Assembly (NCBI RefSeq): GCF_019578655.1
Contig: NC_063258.1
Location: 23,626,802-23,690,801, forward strand
Direction: 5' to 3'
DNA length: 64,000 bases
Origin: Ricinus communis
Taxonomy: Eukaryota > Streptophyta > Magnoliopsida > Malpighiales > Euphorbiaceae
Position numbers and translations under genes: made by a program. Below the pieces are notes generated by a model. The model made no database searches and was not told the DNA's origin. It saw only the letters and a program-made list of their open reading frames with translations. Each line of letters starts with the position of its first letter. The first letter of the stretch is position 1. Shown piece after piece: positions 23,828-35,554 of this stretch.

Positions 23828-25690
23828 AAGTTGGATATGAGACACGTTGTTGCTAGCCAAATTTATATCATCAACATAAAATCAGAAGGGCTATAAAGGA
23901 ATCACCAGCACATTTAATAAATAACGAGTGGTCAACCATAGCATGAGAAAAACTAAGTTGAAGCAAGGCCTGAATAAGCTTAGCATGCCACTGATGACTA
24001 GCTTGTTTAAGCCCATATAACAATTTTCTTAACCTGCAAACAGGATTGGGAACTGAAGTAGCAAAGCCTGGTAAGATTGTCATGTAAACCTCCTCCTTTA
24101 AATCACCATGTAAGAACATGTTGTTAATCTCAAGCTGATGTAGATACCAGCCTTTAGCAGAAGCAAGAGCTAATTATGTTTGAACTGTTGTCATTTTGGC
24201 TATAGAGGAAAAAGTTCCAAAAAGTCAACTCTAAACTATTATGTGTAACCTTTAGCAACAAGCGTGCTTTATGCCTTTTAATCGTCCATCTAATTTAAAC
24301 TTCAACTTATAAATCCATTTACAACCAATCAGTTGTTTGCCATTAGGTAAAGAAACAATGTCCTAAGTATGGTTTTGTTGTAAAATTGCAATCTCAGAGT
24401 TATTGCTTGTTCCCAACTATCATGCTTAATAACATCACTGTAACTTTTAGGTTATGAAAAGGTGGTAAGGTTGAAGGAAAAAGTTTGATAGGAAGGGGAA
24501 GTTTGAGAATAAGAAAGAATAACAAAAATAGAATGAGGTGTGGATCGATTTGGTGAGGTAATTAGTATCTATAGTCTTGTAAATACAAAAGGGTAGTTGT
24601 AATTATGGTTGACTTTCAAAGTGGTGACTAAGATGTAGTCAAAGAAGTTAAACTTGGATTTAAAGTTGGAGCATCAATGTCATCTGATGAATTTGAAATA
24701 GATGGCAAAAGAGAGAGAATTATATCATTGTAAGGAGAATAAAAAAAATGAAAAGAATCACATAGAGGAAAAACGATAGGAGAAGAAGTAGAAAGGAAAT
24801 TAGTAAAAGGAAACACAGACTCAGAAAAAACAACATTTTGAGAAATAGAAATTTGATGAGAAGTAAGATTATAGACACGATAATCCTTAATACCAAGAAA
24901 GAAACCAACAAGAACACATTTTTATGCCTTTGGATCAAACTTGGTTCGAGAATTATCAAAAGTAGCAACAAGACACTAGCAACTAAAGACCCTTAAATGG
25001 TTAAGAACATGAGGCTTATGAAATAATAGCACAAAAGGTGTTTTATTATCAACAAGAAGAGAAGGAGTTCGGTTGTAAGATAAACAACATGAGTAATGCA
25101 ACATAACCAAAATTTAATAGATAAATAAGCTTGAAATCTCAAGGCTCGATAGCATATATTGATGCTTTTGCTCAATAATACTATTTTATTGAGGTGTGCA
25201 GATGCAAGATTTCTGATGCATAATTCCATTAGAGAAAAAGAAAGAATTCATATTAAAACTTAACAACATTTTCTGTTTTAACAGCTTTGATGTTAATGGA
25301 AAATTGAACCTGGCAAAAATATAAAAATTCTCAATCAAGGAACGTGTGTCAAATTTAAACTTCGTGAGGAAAATCCATGTATACCTACTATGATAATTAA
25401 CAATGGTAAAAAAAACAATGACGACCATACAGGGAGAGAGAAAAAAGGGACCCCAAACATTAATGTGAATCAAATCAAAACAAGTTTAGAAACTAAAGAA
25501 CTAAAAAAAAAAAAGATAATTTTCTTTGTTTTGCACTTTGATAAAATGTCAAAATCACTAAGTAAGTTCACTAGGATTTAAGTTTGGTAACATTTTTATT
25601 CTATTAACAGAAGTATGCCCAAACCTGTAGTGCTAAAAATTACTAGATTTATTAGTACTAGTAACATAATTTACAGAAAAAGAATTTATA
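23828..25690 (-). pseudogene. Older copia element: integrase and 5' RT remnants
   Basis: From right to left: a GAG-pre-integrase relic (HYRFGHTSVNRIKMLPN) near 25600-25650, integrase (VWGPFFLSP, FTIVNYHSRYTWIF) at about 25460-25000, then RT (FLHGDLKEEVYMTILPGF, LYGLKQASHQWH) at about 24120-23870. The order and orientation match the fragment at 18050-18933. Many stops are present. No gag or protease was found further right. Confidence 0.85.
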
Positions 25691-26460
25691 AAAATAAAAA
25701 ATATAATATAAAAAATAATAAAAAATAAAAACTAATACTTTTTTTACTAAAAAATATTTTAAAAGTTTTAAGTAATATATTAGTAAATTGAAATTTTGTC
25801 AAGATATTGGTTTATAACACTTTTTTTAGTAATTATTTTTGGAATTTTGTTTATTGCCACTCGACTGCTTTCTGCTAGCCCATCACTGAGGCCCATGCAT
25901 CCAGTTAGTGCCCATATATAAATTTCTAAAATTTAATGTTCTATTTTTCAATTCTGCTTCTGTTGATAATTCTATTTTAAATAAGAAGGATTTATGATTT
26001 AGTTGTATTAATACATTGAAATTTTAATTTTGGATTTTATTAGTTTAAATTTTTAATTTTTTTTTAAAATTTTATTAGTTTAATTTTTAATTTTTAATTT
26101 TATTAATATTTTTAAATTAAAGCTTAATTATTGTAAATGAGTATTCGTGCAATTATCTAAATATTTATATAAATACATATTTAACAGTTATATTATTTAT
26201 TACTCAATTAAATATGTGTCTTGAATTATATATAAGTATTTCTATTCGATTTGGAAAAAATGTAGAGAGTATAAGTAATTTTTTAAATGAATTTGTTACG
26301 GATTCGATTATGGGTATTTTACTTGATTTTGAGTGAATGCTTACACCAATGCCATTTATGGACCTATTTGTTAAAAAAAGTTGAAATCAGACCTATTTGA
26401 TCCCTTGATCGAGGTTTAGGGGTGGTATCTGACCTACTCGCTTGATAATCAAGAAGAACC
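25690..26460. other. AT-rich breakpoint region upstream of MAT1
   Basis: After the older copia element ends at about 25690 the sequence becomes simple AT-rich DNA. From about 26400 it turns less AT-rich and leads into the MAT1 5' leader (TCTTCTTCCTC tract near 26460-26490). No gene is seen. Confidence 0.5.
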
Positions 26461-26548
26461 CTCTAATTATCCTTCTTCTTCCTCATCGTACCAACGGCCC
26501 AGATTACTTCTGTGCATTGCCCGTCCGTTTGGGAGAGTAGCCGACAAA

Positions 26549-29060
26549 ATGGTGGTCGTGTCAAATTCTAGCTCTCATAAGGAGATCTCTATTAGGCGAA
26601 GAATTTCTAACATGTAAGTTACTTCTCTTGCATTTCGATTTTTTTCACTAAAAATTTTATTAGCAATGTAATTACTTTCCCTACTGTTATAGATTCAATA
26701 AAAGAGAAGATGATTTTCCATCTTTGAAGGAATATAATGATTACTTGGAAGAAGTGGAGGATATGAGTAAGTATCTTCTTTTTTCCCCTTAGTATTTGCT
26801 GTTTATTTAAATGTAATTCTTTTTATTAACAAAGGAACTACCTGTTAACAGTATTCAATTTAGTTGCTGGAGTGGATGTAGCTGCTATTGAAGAAAAAAT
26901 TGCAGAGTATCAGAAAGAAAATGCTGAACAGATAATGATCAATCAAGCGCGGAAGGTACTTTAAACTTGTGTGTTCTTAATGTAGTCTAATTTAAAGGGT
27001 CTTAGGTTGCATTTTTAGGGATGAAAAAGCTTGCATTTATTGGTTCAGTCTTTGTCATGGTATTAAACAGAATGCTTGAATTAGTTTCAAAGTTGATAAG
27101 TTATTATAACGAGTTACTGACTATCTTCTACGGAAAATATTAATCTGACAGGCTGAAGAACTAGCTGCAGCTGTGGCGGCAAGTAAAGGACATTTGGCAC
27201 CGACTGATACTGATATGGTGAGAATGAAACAATTCATGCCATTTTTCTTGGCTTTTTTTTGTTCATAGCTTTCTTAGGCTTGTTATTTGGTATTGATACT
27301 TTGTTTTAAGCGTTCTAAAGGTCATCAATTCTTCGCATGATCTCTATTAGTTTCACGTGTCCCCTTTTTAAACTGCATTTTGGATTTCTATTTCAGTGAT
27401 TGAGTGTGAGGCAACTCTGCTTCTGTTTACCTCTCGCATTACACTTTTATTCTTTTCTCATTTGTACACTCTCAGCTGTCCACTTGCTCAAACACGCTGT
27501 AGAGGCCATGACAATGGTCTATTTATAGCACTTGAGAGAATGCTGCCCAAGTTGCCCAAATTGCCAAAAACATTAATTGAACAATACATAATCCTAGCAT
27601 GTGGACTTGAAGGCTTTGGGTGGACAGCATATTTTGTACCTTCAAGAAGCCTAATGGTTTAAGTTAATGATTAATTTAAAGCTCTCTTGAAGCACTTTCA
27701 CTTTCGAATTCAAAAAGCATTAGATCAAAGAGAAAGTTAGTTTATAACTTATGAGGAGGAGTATTGAAATAATCAATGACATCAGTGATGAAGCTTCCAG
27801 GAAGCTCGCTTGATGTGGTATCCACTCTAGGTGTCTCGAAGTTCACGTGCTTGATTTTTTTTCAAGCGACGTGTAACCCTGATATAACTTGAGCAATTTG
27901 GGCACCTTGGGCAGCACTACTAGGAGTTGTATGAACTGTGCCATTGCATGTGATGTGTGCCAGAGATGAGTTAGCACTCTGTGAATGAGAAAATAGAAGA
28001 GAGAAGTAATAATCAGCAATCCAAGAGTTAGAAATCCGAGAAGAATAATGTGCAACTGTTAAGTGAATGAGTTAAAATGAGTTGTAATTGTTATTTCATT
28101 GGTGGGTTGTAATGGTGGAATTGTAGAAGTTATTTTTATAGTCACAGTATTGCTTTGACTTTCCAGCTCCAGTAGCTTTCTCATCCTTAATTGATTGTTA
28201 GTATCTTTCATGATCTGAAAGTATAGGATTTGGTGAGTGGTCTTTTGGGATTATTCCCGTATCTTTGTTTGTTTAGATGTGCCTTTGACAGGTGAAGTTC
28301 TGAATGAGATGATACTGCATGTGTGTGTGCACACCTACTTGTCATCATGTGGAGTGATCCATTTCCATTCCCATTCTATCTGCATCCATACTTCTATCAC
28401 AATGGAACATTTAACGGCAATGTTGTCTGGTTAGATTAGATCCGTCTAATTAGTTTTCTTCTTAAGCTTCAGATGAGTAAGATTAAGATCTAAGTTTGTG
28501 CCTGGTTGTTCAAACATTATCACGTGTCTTGATGTAGAAAGGATTTGTGCTGAAAAGTTAGTTGCACTGAATAAAAAAGCACCCCTTATTTTAGATTTGG
28601 AAAGCAGTCCGTAAAAGGTTGTTTATAGACAAACTTGATTGTATGTTTTAGATCATGTGTTTGTTACTCCTAGGACCCCCAAACTCTTTTCCGTCAAATT
28701 GATGGTAGCTTATTTGACTCCATGTTGTCATCATTTAAATTCTTCGTTTTTTTTTTTTTTAACTAACAAGAATATTCTCTTAAACCATGTTGTGCTTATT
28801 TGTTGAGACAGAACCCTCAAGCTGGCATTGCGATTGAACCAGGGCAATATGCACCGTCAGTTGCTGGAGGGCAACCGCGACCAACAGGCATGGCTCCACA
28901 ACCAGTGCCTCTTGGAGGACTAGATATGCAGGGTTATCCTTTTGATGATGAGGAGATGATGAGGCTCCGAGCAGAGAGAGGGAGCAGGGCTGGCGGGTGG
29001 AGCGCAGAACTAAGCAGGAAGAGATCACTTGAGGAAGCCTTTTCAAGCATTTGGATCTAG
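26549..29060 (+). CDS. MAT1: CDK-activating kinase assembly factor MAT1, plant form without RING
   Basis: Five exons (26549-26613, 26693-26766, 26852-26955, 27152-27217, 28812-29060) join in frame to a 185-residue protein beginning MVVVSNSSSHKEISIRRR. It contains the MAT1 central block FNKREDDFPSLKEYNDYLEEVEDM (about residues 23-46, in two parts) and ENAEQIMINQARKAEEL (about 69-86), then a Pro/Gly-rich linker and a C-terminus ending LEEAFSSIWI. MAT1 joins CDK7/CDKD and cyclin H in the CAK complex, part of TFIIH, which phosphorylates CDK T-loops and the RNA polymerase II tail. Animal MAT1 has an N-terminal RING; it is absent here, as in the Arabidopsis relative I recall as At4g30820. The start is fixed because the frame opens there just after a pyrimidine-rich leader. 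Intron 4 is 1.59 kb and carries a fold-back repeat. Confidence 0.92.
27440..28015. repeat. Fold-back inverted repeat in MAT1 intron 4
   Basis: 27541-27565 (TGCTGCCCAAGTTGCCCAAA then TTGCC) pairs with the inverse complement of 27891-27916. The pairing extends outwards with lower identity (TTTTCTCATT at about 27455 against AATGAGAAAA at about 27985). The arms are about 130 bases with a loop of about 320. This may be a MITE or other fold-back element, oriented within a transcribed intron. Confidence 0.55.
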
Positions 29061-29494
29061 TTTTGTATCAAATATCAAGCTCTAGTTGTATCTAATATCG
29101 GTTAGTTTGCATCCATGTCCTCTAGAGAAGAGATGTGTTTCATATGTTCTGATACTCTGGAGGTGAATGTAAAATATGTCTATAATTAGCCGAACTCAGA
29201 GTTCCAAATTATGCAGATCTTCAGGCATTGAATCTTTCCTGCCTCAAGCACTAGTCATTGATGATCAAAGCTGGAAAAGAAAAATATCAGCTAAAGAATC
29301 ATCTATTCTTCTATCATATATAATTTCAGAGAAAGTATATGCAGCAATAACATAAACATGAACACAAACATCTAATAACAAGAAATGCTCCCATATTTTC
29401 GTAGATATATAATGTCAAAAGATTTTGGAGAAAAATCCAAAATTATATATATATATATATATCCTACTTAGCGTGCTTTATATTTTTTATACCT

Positions 29495-29814
29495 AATGAT
29501 ATAAGTGGTCACTAAATTTTGCATTTAGTTTCATTTTAGTCATAAAATTTTAATCTGTTTCGTTTCAGTCATTCAACTTCAATTTTATTTTAACTTAGTC
29601 TCTTTTTGTAAATAAAATATTGACACGTGGCAAGAACAACTAATAAGAAAAGTATAATTAAATAAGAGAAATGTGACATGTTAATTTTTTGCCATATTTT
29701 ATTAGCTTATAAATTGCAACCAAAATTAAAATTAAATAATTAAAATAAAATAAAGTTAAAATTTTATGATAAAAATGAAACTAAATAAAAAGCTTGGTAA
29801 ATATTTATATTATT
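29495..29814. mobile_element. Candidate MITE with long terminal inverted repeats
   Basis: The left end (AATGATATAAGTGG, then TTTAGTTTCATTTTAGTCAT and AAAATTTTAA) matches the inverse complement of the right end (AATAATATAAAT, then TTTAGTTTCATTTTTATCAT and AAAATTTTAA) over about 65 bases. The element is 320 bases, non-coding and AT-rich. No target duplication could be fixed. Confidence 0.6.
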
Positions 29815-30319
29815 ATCCCTTCTATCCTCTCCATATTCCTCTTAGTTGGTAATAAATCAGTGCAAGCACCCCGAAAAAATTGTCCTACTCTGGGAGGGAC
29901 ATTAATATCCCAAAGTCTTTTCCACAATAACACTGGATGATATGAATGTTTAGTACACTAGTGGCTTTTGTTTTCTGTAGAAACGTATCCATTTCCAAAA
30001 TGTTTGACAAGGGAAATACATTTATGCATTTGTTGATATGCAAAATCTAGTTTTATCTTAAAACATGAAATATAATTTTTCAAAAATCCTTCAAATAAGA
30101 AAATAAAAATAGCCCTCTAAAAACACCTAAGCAAATTCTAAAGCAACAAACAACAATATTTTACTATTTGTCCCAAAATTTCAAGCCACCATGTTCACCA
30201 ATAAGTATAACAATTGCACCATCTTCATCGCTAAAATTTTTCAAAATGTACTTTGAACAAAATTTGACGGTCCATTACTTTTTCTTGAAAAGAATTATTT
30301 TTACGGTCAAAAAAAAATT

Positions 30320-30800
30320 TTTATATTTTTTTTAGAGTTTTATTAGCAAAAGATTATTAATAGTATACTTAAAAGATATCAAAAAGATATTATTTTTATT
30401 TTATATATTTTTTATTTTCTCAGAATCTCGTAAAAAAAAAAGATATTAAAAATATACTTAAAAGATATTCAAAATATATTTATTTTAACATGCATTATTA
30501 TGAATTTTCTTTTAAGAATTTTATCGAAAGAAGACACTAAAAATATATTTAAAAAGTACTAAAAGAATATAATTTTTAATCTATATTATTGTAAATTCAG
30601 TTTTTTTATTTTTTATTTTATATTTTTTCAGAATTTGATTAGAAAAAATATACTAAAAGTATATCTAAAAAATACAAAAAAAAACTATTATTTTATTATA
30701 AATTTTATTTCAAATAAAAAAAATAAAACGTATATCTATAAAACACTGAAAAAATATTATTTTAACTTATATTACTGTAAAATAAGTCAGATGAGGTAAA
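30320..30800. repeat. Degenerate tandem repeat, about 90-120 bases per unit
   Basis: At least four units repeat the pattern: T-rich run, CAGAATnT or AGAATTTTAT, A-rich run, GATACTAAAAATATACTTAAAA, a T-rich run and TATTATTGTAAAT. Units begin near 30330, 30415, 30505, 30620 and 30700. Unit length drifts because of A/T runs. Confidence 0.5.
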
Positions 30801-31796
30801 TTTATCATTTTTATTTTAAATCTTTATATTTGGTATTCGTGAATTAAATGATTTTATATATTTTTTATAGCAACTGGTGTGTTTTAATGATGAGAAGATG
30901 TGTGTTTCAAAAAATATACCATAATATATAAAAAGTATATCAAATGCGGTTTAAAATATATAAAAATAAAAATAAAAACTAAAAACGTCATTTAGCGGTA
31001 ATAAAAGTATACTAAAAAAATGCTAATAGAATATCAAAAAAATAAAGCATACAACATTAGATAGATTTTAGTGGTAATTTCACTAATGAATTTATTATAA
31101 AATAACATATTATTTTTAGTTTATTACAATTCGACCATTTATTATCCACTGGGGTCATTTTCAGTCATAAATTAAGAAAATTATTGATGTGGCGATTAGA
31201 CATACGGTTTGTGAAATAAAATTAAGATTAAATGCCTTAATTGCAATAATTAAAACAATGGTGAATCTTAGGGTACAATGATCATAAATAAGATTCGAAT
31301 CAAATTTATATAAAAATCTAATATGTAAAATCTTATAAATTTACATACTAAAACTTTCCTATGTAAATTCCTTAAAGAGATTTTCTTTACGTAAATTTAA
31401 TTTAAATACCATAAATTTTTATTAAATAAATAACATAAAAATATTGAGAAAAGGATTAAGTCACTAAATACTCACATAAAATAATATGAGCATGAGATCA
31501 TTTACTTTAACGTAGCAACATGCTAATCTTGGTAATTTAATACTAATTAATATAAATAATATTATTAACTATACATGTCAGATAATTAATACTAATTAAT
31601 ATAAATAATTTATGATTCGTTCATGTCGGAGTTGAGATCCTTATAAACATGTTAGAAGTCTAAATAATTTATAATTCGGACAGTAGTATTAATATAAAGA
31701 AATAAAAGAGAAGCGTGATAAGGTAGGAGTTTGAGTAAACCAACTGAGTGAAATACAGGAAACCGAACATCAACAGGATTTAACTAATTTCCTTGC

Positions 31797-31804
31797 TATA
31801 AATA
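31797..31804 (+). promoter_or_regulatory. TATA box of the MAK/MHK-like kinase gene
   Basis: TATAAATA, followed by a pyrimidine-rich CCCTCTCCCAG stretch that fits a start site about 30 bases on. It lies 275 bases upstream of the ATG at 32072. An additional TA run at 31974-31996 lies within the leader, which may contain an intron ending near the CAG at about 32052. Confidence 0.6.
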
Positions 31805-32071
31805 CACCCTCTCCCAGTATCTCTTCCCACTTCGCTTCTCACTTTTTCTTCTCTTTCATTCTTTGATTGTTGACAGGGAGAGTATTTGTATCGCTTTTGC
31901 TTTCCGTAGTCAAAACCTGGTGATTCTTTTATGTCTTCTTGTCTGAGTTTTGTTATCTGATCGGAGGTTAGACATATATATATATATATATATATAATTA
32001 GCAGTATCAGTAATTTTACCTTAGATTTTATATCTGCTTTTATTGCTACCAGGGTTTTAACGTTTCTGAGA

Positions 32072-33058
32072 ATGGAGAAGTACAAGTTAATTGAAAAACT
32101 TGGCCGTGGTTCGTATGGGTGTGTTTGTAAAGCGATCAATAGGGTATCTGGTGAAACTGTTGCGATCAAGATTTTTAAAAAGACCTATTCTTCGTGGGAT
32201 GAGTGTCTTAACTTGCGTGAGGTGAAGTCGTTGAGAAGAATGAGCAATCATCCCTATGTTGTTCAACTCAAGGAGGTAGCCCTACAAAATAAGGTACTCT
32301 TCTTAGTTTTTGAGTGCATGGAATGCAATCTCCACCAAGTTATGAAAGCCCGTGGAAATCGGGTTTTCTCTGAATCTGAAGTCAAGAACTGGTGTTTCCA
32401 AATCTTTCAAGGTCTTGCTGACATGCACGGGCAAGGATATTTTCATCGTGATTTGAAGCCAGAGAACTTGTTGGTAAGACATAGCACAGTCAAGATTGGT
32501 GATTTGGGTCTTGCTCGAGAGATCAATTCAGAACCATACACCGAGTGTGTCGGGACACGTTGGTATCAGGCGCCGGAATTACTTCTCCATTCAAGCATGT
32601 ATAGTTCTAAGGTTGATATGTGGTCATTGGGTGTTATCATGGCCGAGTTATTCACTTCTACTCCTCTTTTTCCCGGTACAAGTGAAGCTGATCAGATGTA
32701 CAAGATTTGCAAGGTAATTGGCAGTCCAACAAAGGAGTGTTGGTCTGATGGACTTGATCTTGCAAGGAAAACCCGCTATCAATTTCCAGAACTTGGCGGT
32801 ATGGACCTGTCTCTGATCATAGCAACAGCAAGTAAAGATGCACTTAGTCTTATCAAATCACTCTGTTCTTGGGATCCATGCAAGAGGCCTACTGCTGCAG
32901 AAGCACTTCAACATCCATTCTTCCATAGTTGCTACTTTATTCCACCAACTATTCCTTATGAAGCACCTGGAATAATTGGAAAGCCTCCAGTAAGTTCCAT
33001 CCGACAGAACAAAGAGCTCCTTAAAGCTTTAGCAAGCTATTATCTACAATTCTGTTAG
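32072..33058 (+). CDS. Intronless MAK/MHK (CDKF;4-like) Ser/Thr kinase with altered T-loop
   Basis: A single open frame of 328 residues. The kinase core has the glycine loop GRGSYG (11-16), Lys33 in AIKIFK, Glu50 on helix C, HRDLKPEN (125-132) and DLG (144-146) in place of DFG. The closest family is the RCK kinases (MAK, ICK, plant MHK/CDKF;4). The activation loop reads PYTECVGTRWYQAPE, where relatives normally have TEY or TDY and WYRAPE. So the phospho-tyrosine position is Cys159, and the conserved arginine before APE is Gln. The Lys, Glu, HRD and DxG residues needed for catalysis are present, so activity is possible but dual T-loop phosphorylation is not. The protein ends soon after the kinase domain, without the long tail of MHK relatives. 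Lack of introns suggests a retrocopy; the open frame over 328 codons argues it is still maintained. Confidence 0.9.
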   Translation: MEKYKLIEKLGRGSYGCVCKAINRVSGETVAIKIFKKTYSSWDECLNLREVKSLRRMSNHPYVVQLKEVALQNKVLFLVFECMECNLHQVMKARGNRVFSESEVKNWCFQIFQGLADMHGQGYFHRDLKPENLLVRHSTVKIGDLGLAREINSEPYTECVGTRWYQAPELLLHSSMYSSKVDMWSLGVIMAELFTSTPLFPGTSEADQMYKICKVIGSPTKECWSDGLDLARKTRYQFPELGGMDLSLIIATASKDALSLIKSLCSWDPCKRPTAAEALQHPFFHSCYFIPPTIPYEAPGIIGKPPVSSIRQNKELLKALASYYLQFC

Positions 33059-33649
33059 AGTTTTAGTCAGAGTTAGTTTCATCCTTTCCTGTCAGTTGTA
33101 ACTGTTTTTAACTTCTTGAAATTGTAACAAAACTCGAGTACATATAACCCAGTTCTTAGCTAGATTCATTATCTTGTATCTTTGTTAATTCATCAAGTTA
33201 ATGAAATCTCTTTCATTTCTTCGTTTCTTGAAAGTTATATCTTCAGAGTATAATGTAAATTCTTCAAATTTTCATAAGTATAGTGAATATTTTTCAATAA
33301 AATACTTCGTTAAATATATTATCTTCACTACATTTAATAATTTAATTGAATTATTTAAATTCATAGAAATAACTAAGTAATAATTATATTAATATGTATA
33401 AAAATAGAAATTTTAAAAATAGCTGCTAAAGTCACATATATTTGAACCTATAATTCTACTTATCTCAAATAATCTCCAAACCCAAATAGAACATCAAAAT
33501 AAGTTACAATTATAAATTTAAAGAACCGACGTTACAGTTTACAATAAATATTAAAATTTAGAAAATGTTTTGAACAAATTAGACCAAATCTAACAGAATA
33601 GAGAATTAAAAAAATTATTAGTTATTTATTCGTGCCTTGCACAACTGTT

Positions 33650-33920
33650 ATTATTATTTTATTTTTATAATTTAAGTTATTATTTAATTAAAAAACTAAT
33701 TTATTATTAATATATTATTTCTTAAATTTAGAATCAGTTTTTAAATGTGAATGTAATTTATTAATTAATAAAAAAAATTATAAAATTACATATAAACTTG
33801 AATCTCATGTGTCAAAATAAATATACATGTCAAATTAAAAATTTTATCTATCAAAAATTAAGTACACATATCAAAAAAAATTTAAGTCTCAAAAATTAAT
33901 ATAATATATATATAGATAAC
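33650..33920 (+). repeat. Dispersed AT-rich repeat, copy 1
   Basis: Contains AAATTACATATAAACTTGAA, CTCATGTGTCAAAA and CACATATCAAAAAAAATTTAAG. The same order and motifs occur inverted at about 55550-55720 and, more diverged, at about 46900-47220. Its class is unknown. Confidence 0.6.
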
Positions 33921-34439
33921 AAATTACATGAGAATTTTTTTTTTTTGAAACAATTGCATGGGAATTACTATATACTAAAAAATAAGGGACGAAATAGTCC
34001 AATATGGTAAACCTCCTTGGAGAAATAGTAATAACCCCTTCATAATTTATTTTAGCGAATAAAAGGACATGTTTTTATTTTCATTTTAATTTAACCGAAA
34101 AATTAGCAGAAAAAATTAATATATTATAAATTATACAAAGAGTTCAATATAATATTAAAAAATAAGAATTAACTTAGGAAAATAATTATTATTAAACTTA
34201 AAGTTAAAGATGCTAAATTTTGTCAAAGATTGATGCTTGACCAACAATTAATTCATTTTTCTATAAAATTGTTCCATCATTAATACCATTGAGGTCAAAG
34301 AAATACAGATTTGATTTCTGGTTCTGATAATTCAGATGTTTCCTGTGTTCGTTTTCTCATCACTTATAGGAGTATCATAACTTCAAAGTTTATTTTCCTT
34401 ATGAATTGTTGCCTATATATTTTAAAAGGGTTAATAATT

Positions 34440-34774
34440 TTAACGTTTCTGAGTTATATTAAATTATATTAATAATTCTTTATGTTTTTAATAATTACTT
34501 CAGTATTTATAATTTTTTTGACTCTGTCAAATTATTACATTTTTAAGTTAAAAATAGATGTTAGATGTAAATAAAATGTCCCATATATCTCTAATAGATT
34601 AAATATTTAAACATTTTTTAGTTTTGTTAAATTATACTAGTAGATTTCTCTATTTTTATAACTAATTTTAATATTCCTTTCGTTAAACTGTTACATCATT
34701 CTGTTAAAAATAAATATTAAATAAATTAAAATATCAATTATTTAATATTAGTATCACCCGTAATAGTCAACTTC

Positions 34775-34833
<59 letters not shown>

Positions 34834-35290
34834 CTTCTACAATTTACTTATATAGTAAAAAATAGGATTAAATTATGAATTTTTTGGCTTAAGTTAATAT
34901 TAATTAACTTTATTAATTATAAAACTACATTATCTTATAAAATCCTTTTGTATAATTTTATATCAAGTGTATTTTCTTTAGTGCAAATCTTAGTTTCTTT
35001 AAATTCCTATGATAATTTATAATTTTTAACTTTTAAATATTAGAGTATCTAAATTTTAAATATAAATTTAGATTAATTATTTTAATATTTCTAAAAAAAG
35101 ATGTTAGATTTAATCATTGAAAACAGAGAAATCCATTAGTATAATTTATAAAATTAAAAAATGTTAGAACATCTCTATTATAAGAGTAGAACATAAAAAT
35201 AATGGTTAATTAACTGAAAAATTTGACAGAATGATGTAATAGTTAATTTCATTAAATGAGATGAATATTATATTAAAATATTAATCTGCA
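34440..35290. repeat. Related repeat units flanking a TA microsatellite
   Basis: 34605-34656 (ACATTTTTTAGTTTTGTTAA, then TATACTAGTAGATTTCTCT) is the near inverse complement of 35118-35166. ACTGTTACATCATTCTGT near 34697 is the near inverse complement of ACAGAATGATGTAATAGT near 35227. A third, direct, weaker copy is at 34441-34560. The arms are not in simple hairpin order, so these are several insertions of one family. The (TA)n run at 34779-34831 lies between them. Confidence 0.45.
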
Positions 35291-35554
35291 CTATGCGCTG
35301 TCATCAAAGCTAGTATATATATGAAAATAATATTTTAAATATACTTTCTCTTTCCTATTTGATATTTTATATTATTTCTCTAAATTGTGAGAATTTTAAT
35401 TTTTAGAATATAAGAAGAGTATTACATACACTAATTACGTTTAAATTATAACTTCTCATCTACTAATAGATTAATCTAAGGTTTACTATTAATTCTCTTT
35501 TTTTAATAATTAATATTCACAATTTTCCACTTTTATACTTATAATTTTTTTTTT

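Larger units (their letters stand above)
17824..25690 (-). mobile_element. Older copia element, 5'-truncated and split by a nested insertion
   Basis: The outer element of a nested pair, minus strand. Its 3' LTR is about 17824-18038, followed by a purine tract (GAAGGGGGC on the minus strand) and RNase H remnants. RT is interrupted at 18934 by a younger copia element and resumes at 23828 after the duplicated TTGAC. RT, integrase and a GAG-pre-integrase stretch then run to about 25690, where recognisable sequence stops in AT-rich DNA. Gag, protease, primer site and 5' LTR are missing, so the element is truncated. Confidence 0.85.
29070..31790. other. Intergenic, with a MITE and a degenerate tandem repeat
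   Basis: Downstream of MAT1 to about 29200 is probably 3' UTR. Beyond that there is no gene. The stretch holds a TA run (29447-29463), a terminal-inverted-repeat element (29495-29814) and degenerate tandem units (30320-30800), listed separately. Confidence 0.5.

Noticed and set aside
24720..24971. Leu-rich minus-strand frame resembling a membrane protein
   Set aside because: It lies inside the decayed integrase/RT linker of the older copia element.
27396..27662. Plus-strand frame of 88 codons in MAT1 intron 4
   Set aside because: It overlaps the fold-back repeat and shows no protein similarity; the MAT1 splice model skips it cleanly.
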